Of a stretch of DNA of 13,200 bases, positions 12,651 to 13,200 are shown piece by piece. The position numbers and the translations under genes were made by a program. The notes below the pieces were generated by a model. It did no database searches. It saw only the letters and a program-made list of their open reading frames with translations, and had not been told where the DNA came from. The stretch spans positions 1 through 13,200 of the forward strand of contig JANQEF010000254.1 of NCBI GenBank assembly GCA_028278465.1. The letters are read 5' to 3'. Every line of letters begins with the position of its first letter. Within the stretch, counting starts at the first letter, position 1. The DNA is from Dehalococcoidia bacterium. GTDB lineage: Bacteria > Chloroflexota > Dehalococcoidia > Lucifugimonadales > Lucifugimonadaceae.

Positions 12651-13200
12651 TTGAGTCCGAGTATTCAGAAAACCCTTCTGCCCGAACAGACCTCCCATGA
12701 CCCGGAGCTCAAGTACTGGGTCGCGATGCACCGCGTCTACGGCATCGGTCCGGCGAGGTTTCGGCAGTTGCTCAACCACTTCGGATCTATCGACCGGGCG
12801 TGGTCGGCTTCGTTTTCGGAACTGCTGGCTTCCGGGATCGGACAGGAGAACTCGCAGTCGCTGGAGAAGCTGCGGTCTGCGACCGATCCTGACCGCGAGA
12901 TGGAGACGCTTGAGCGACTGGGCATCACTGCGCTGCGCCTCGATTCACCTGCCTACCCGCAGAGGCTCGCCGAGACATATGACCCGCCGCCGGTGCTGTA
13001 CGTGCGAGGCGAACTGCCCGCGGCCGAAGTTCCGGCTGTGGCGGTGGTCGGCTCACGGCGCTGCACCGCATACGGCCGAGAGATGACTAAGCGCATCGCC
13101 ACCGGGCTCGTCAGCGCCGGCATCGCTGTCTACTCCGGCCTCGCCCGCGGCATCGACGGCGCGGCGCACAGGGCGACGCTTGATGCCGACGGCACGACGG
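12651..13200 (+). CDS. dprA: DNA-processing protein DprA, C-terminus cut by window edge
   Basis: DprA binds incoming single-stranded DNA during natural transformation and loads RecA. The 183 visible residues include an N-terminal helical region (ELKYWVAMHRVYGIGPARF around 19-37, with a GIGP helix-hairpin-like turn at 31-34) and the beginning of the Rossmann-like core: VAVVGSR (130-136), YGR, and SGLARGID...AAH at 162-173, the signature of the family. About half of the usual 360-390 residues lie beyond the window. An in-frame stop at 12618 means the TTG at 12651 is the only start codon that keeps the conserved N-terminal region; the ATG at 12726 would remove it. No Shine-Dalgarno is visible. 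It is divergent from the TetR gene. In organisms without known competence the gene is still common. Confidence 0.9.
   Translation, partial: MSPSIQKTLLPEQTSHDPELKYWVAMHRVYGIGPARFRQLLNHFGSIDRAWSASFSELLASGIGQENSQSLEKLRSATDPDREMETLERLGITALRLDSPAYPQRLAETYDPPPVLYVRGELPAAEVPAVAVVGSRRCTAYGREMTKRIATGLVSAGIAVYSGLARGIDGAAHRATLDADGTT

Overview
The window is high-GC, densely packed bacterial chromosome with mostly housekeeping genes, several of them starting with GTG or TTG. The gene set (rpsO-pnp-dapB-asd-dapA block, glmU, dprA, encoded-CCA tRNA-Ser pair, collagen-like lipoprotein) and the coding style would fit a Chloroflexota (Dehalococcoidia/SAR202-like) or similar high-GC lineage. That placement is an inference from style and gene order and was not tested by any search. 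No insertion sequence, prophage, integron or CRISPR array is visible.

Layout. (1) 1-5781, minus strand: rpsO, pnp, dapB, asd and dapA in transcription order (dapA runs off the left edge). An intrinsic-type terminator separates rpsO from pnp, and the pnp leader holds two hairpins. pnp and dapB are 27 bases apart with a strong Shine-Dalgarno, so RNA decay/ribosomal genes share a transcription block with the diaminopimelate/lysine pathway. (2) 5782-6964: a 523-base non-coding stretch holding a plus-strand promoter and a run of four hairpins, then a lipoprotein with a collagen-like Gly-X-Y region and a small beta-rich C-terminal domain, closed by a 14-bp stem. (3) 7195-9917, minus strand: glmU (UDP-GlcNAc synthesis), then a membrane CBS-pair/CorC protein. 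glmU has a long leader with a promoter-like pair and a terminator-like hairpin. (4) 10180-10486, plus strand: an extended -10 promoter and two tandem serine tRNAs (anticodons CGA and GGA). (5) 10513-12465, minus strand: a TetR-family regulator, a small unrecognised histidine-rich protein, and a class I SAM-dependent methyltransferase with a histidine-rich C-terminal segment. (6) 12651-13200, plus strand: the 5' part of dprA, cut by the right edge.

The most promising candidate for an undescribed system is region 5. Near-identical 17-bp palindromes (TTTAC-N5-GTAAA) lie upstream of the TetR gene and upstream of the downstream two-gene operon; the second overlaps the -35 box of a good promoter. 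This predicts one repressor controlling itself and a small protein plus methyltransferase. All three proteins carry unusual histidine clusters, which suggests, but does not show, a metal- or metalloid-related job.

Secondary points of interest are the structured leader and collagen-like lipoprotein at 6136-6910, the Arg/Gly-rich tail of PNPase, and the glmU leader.
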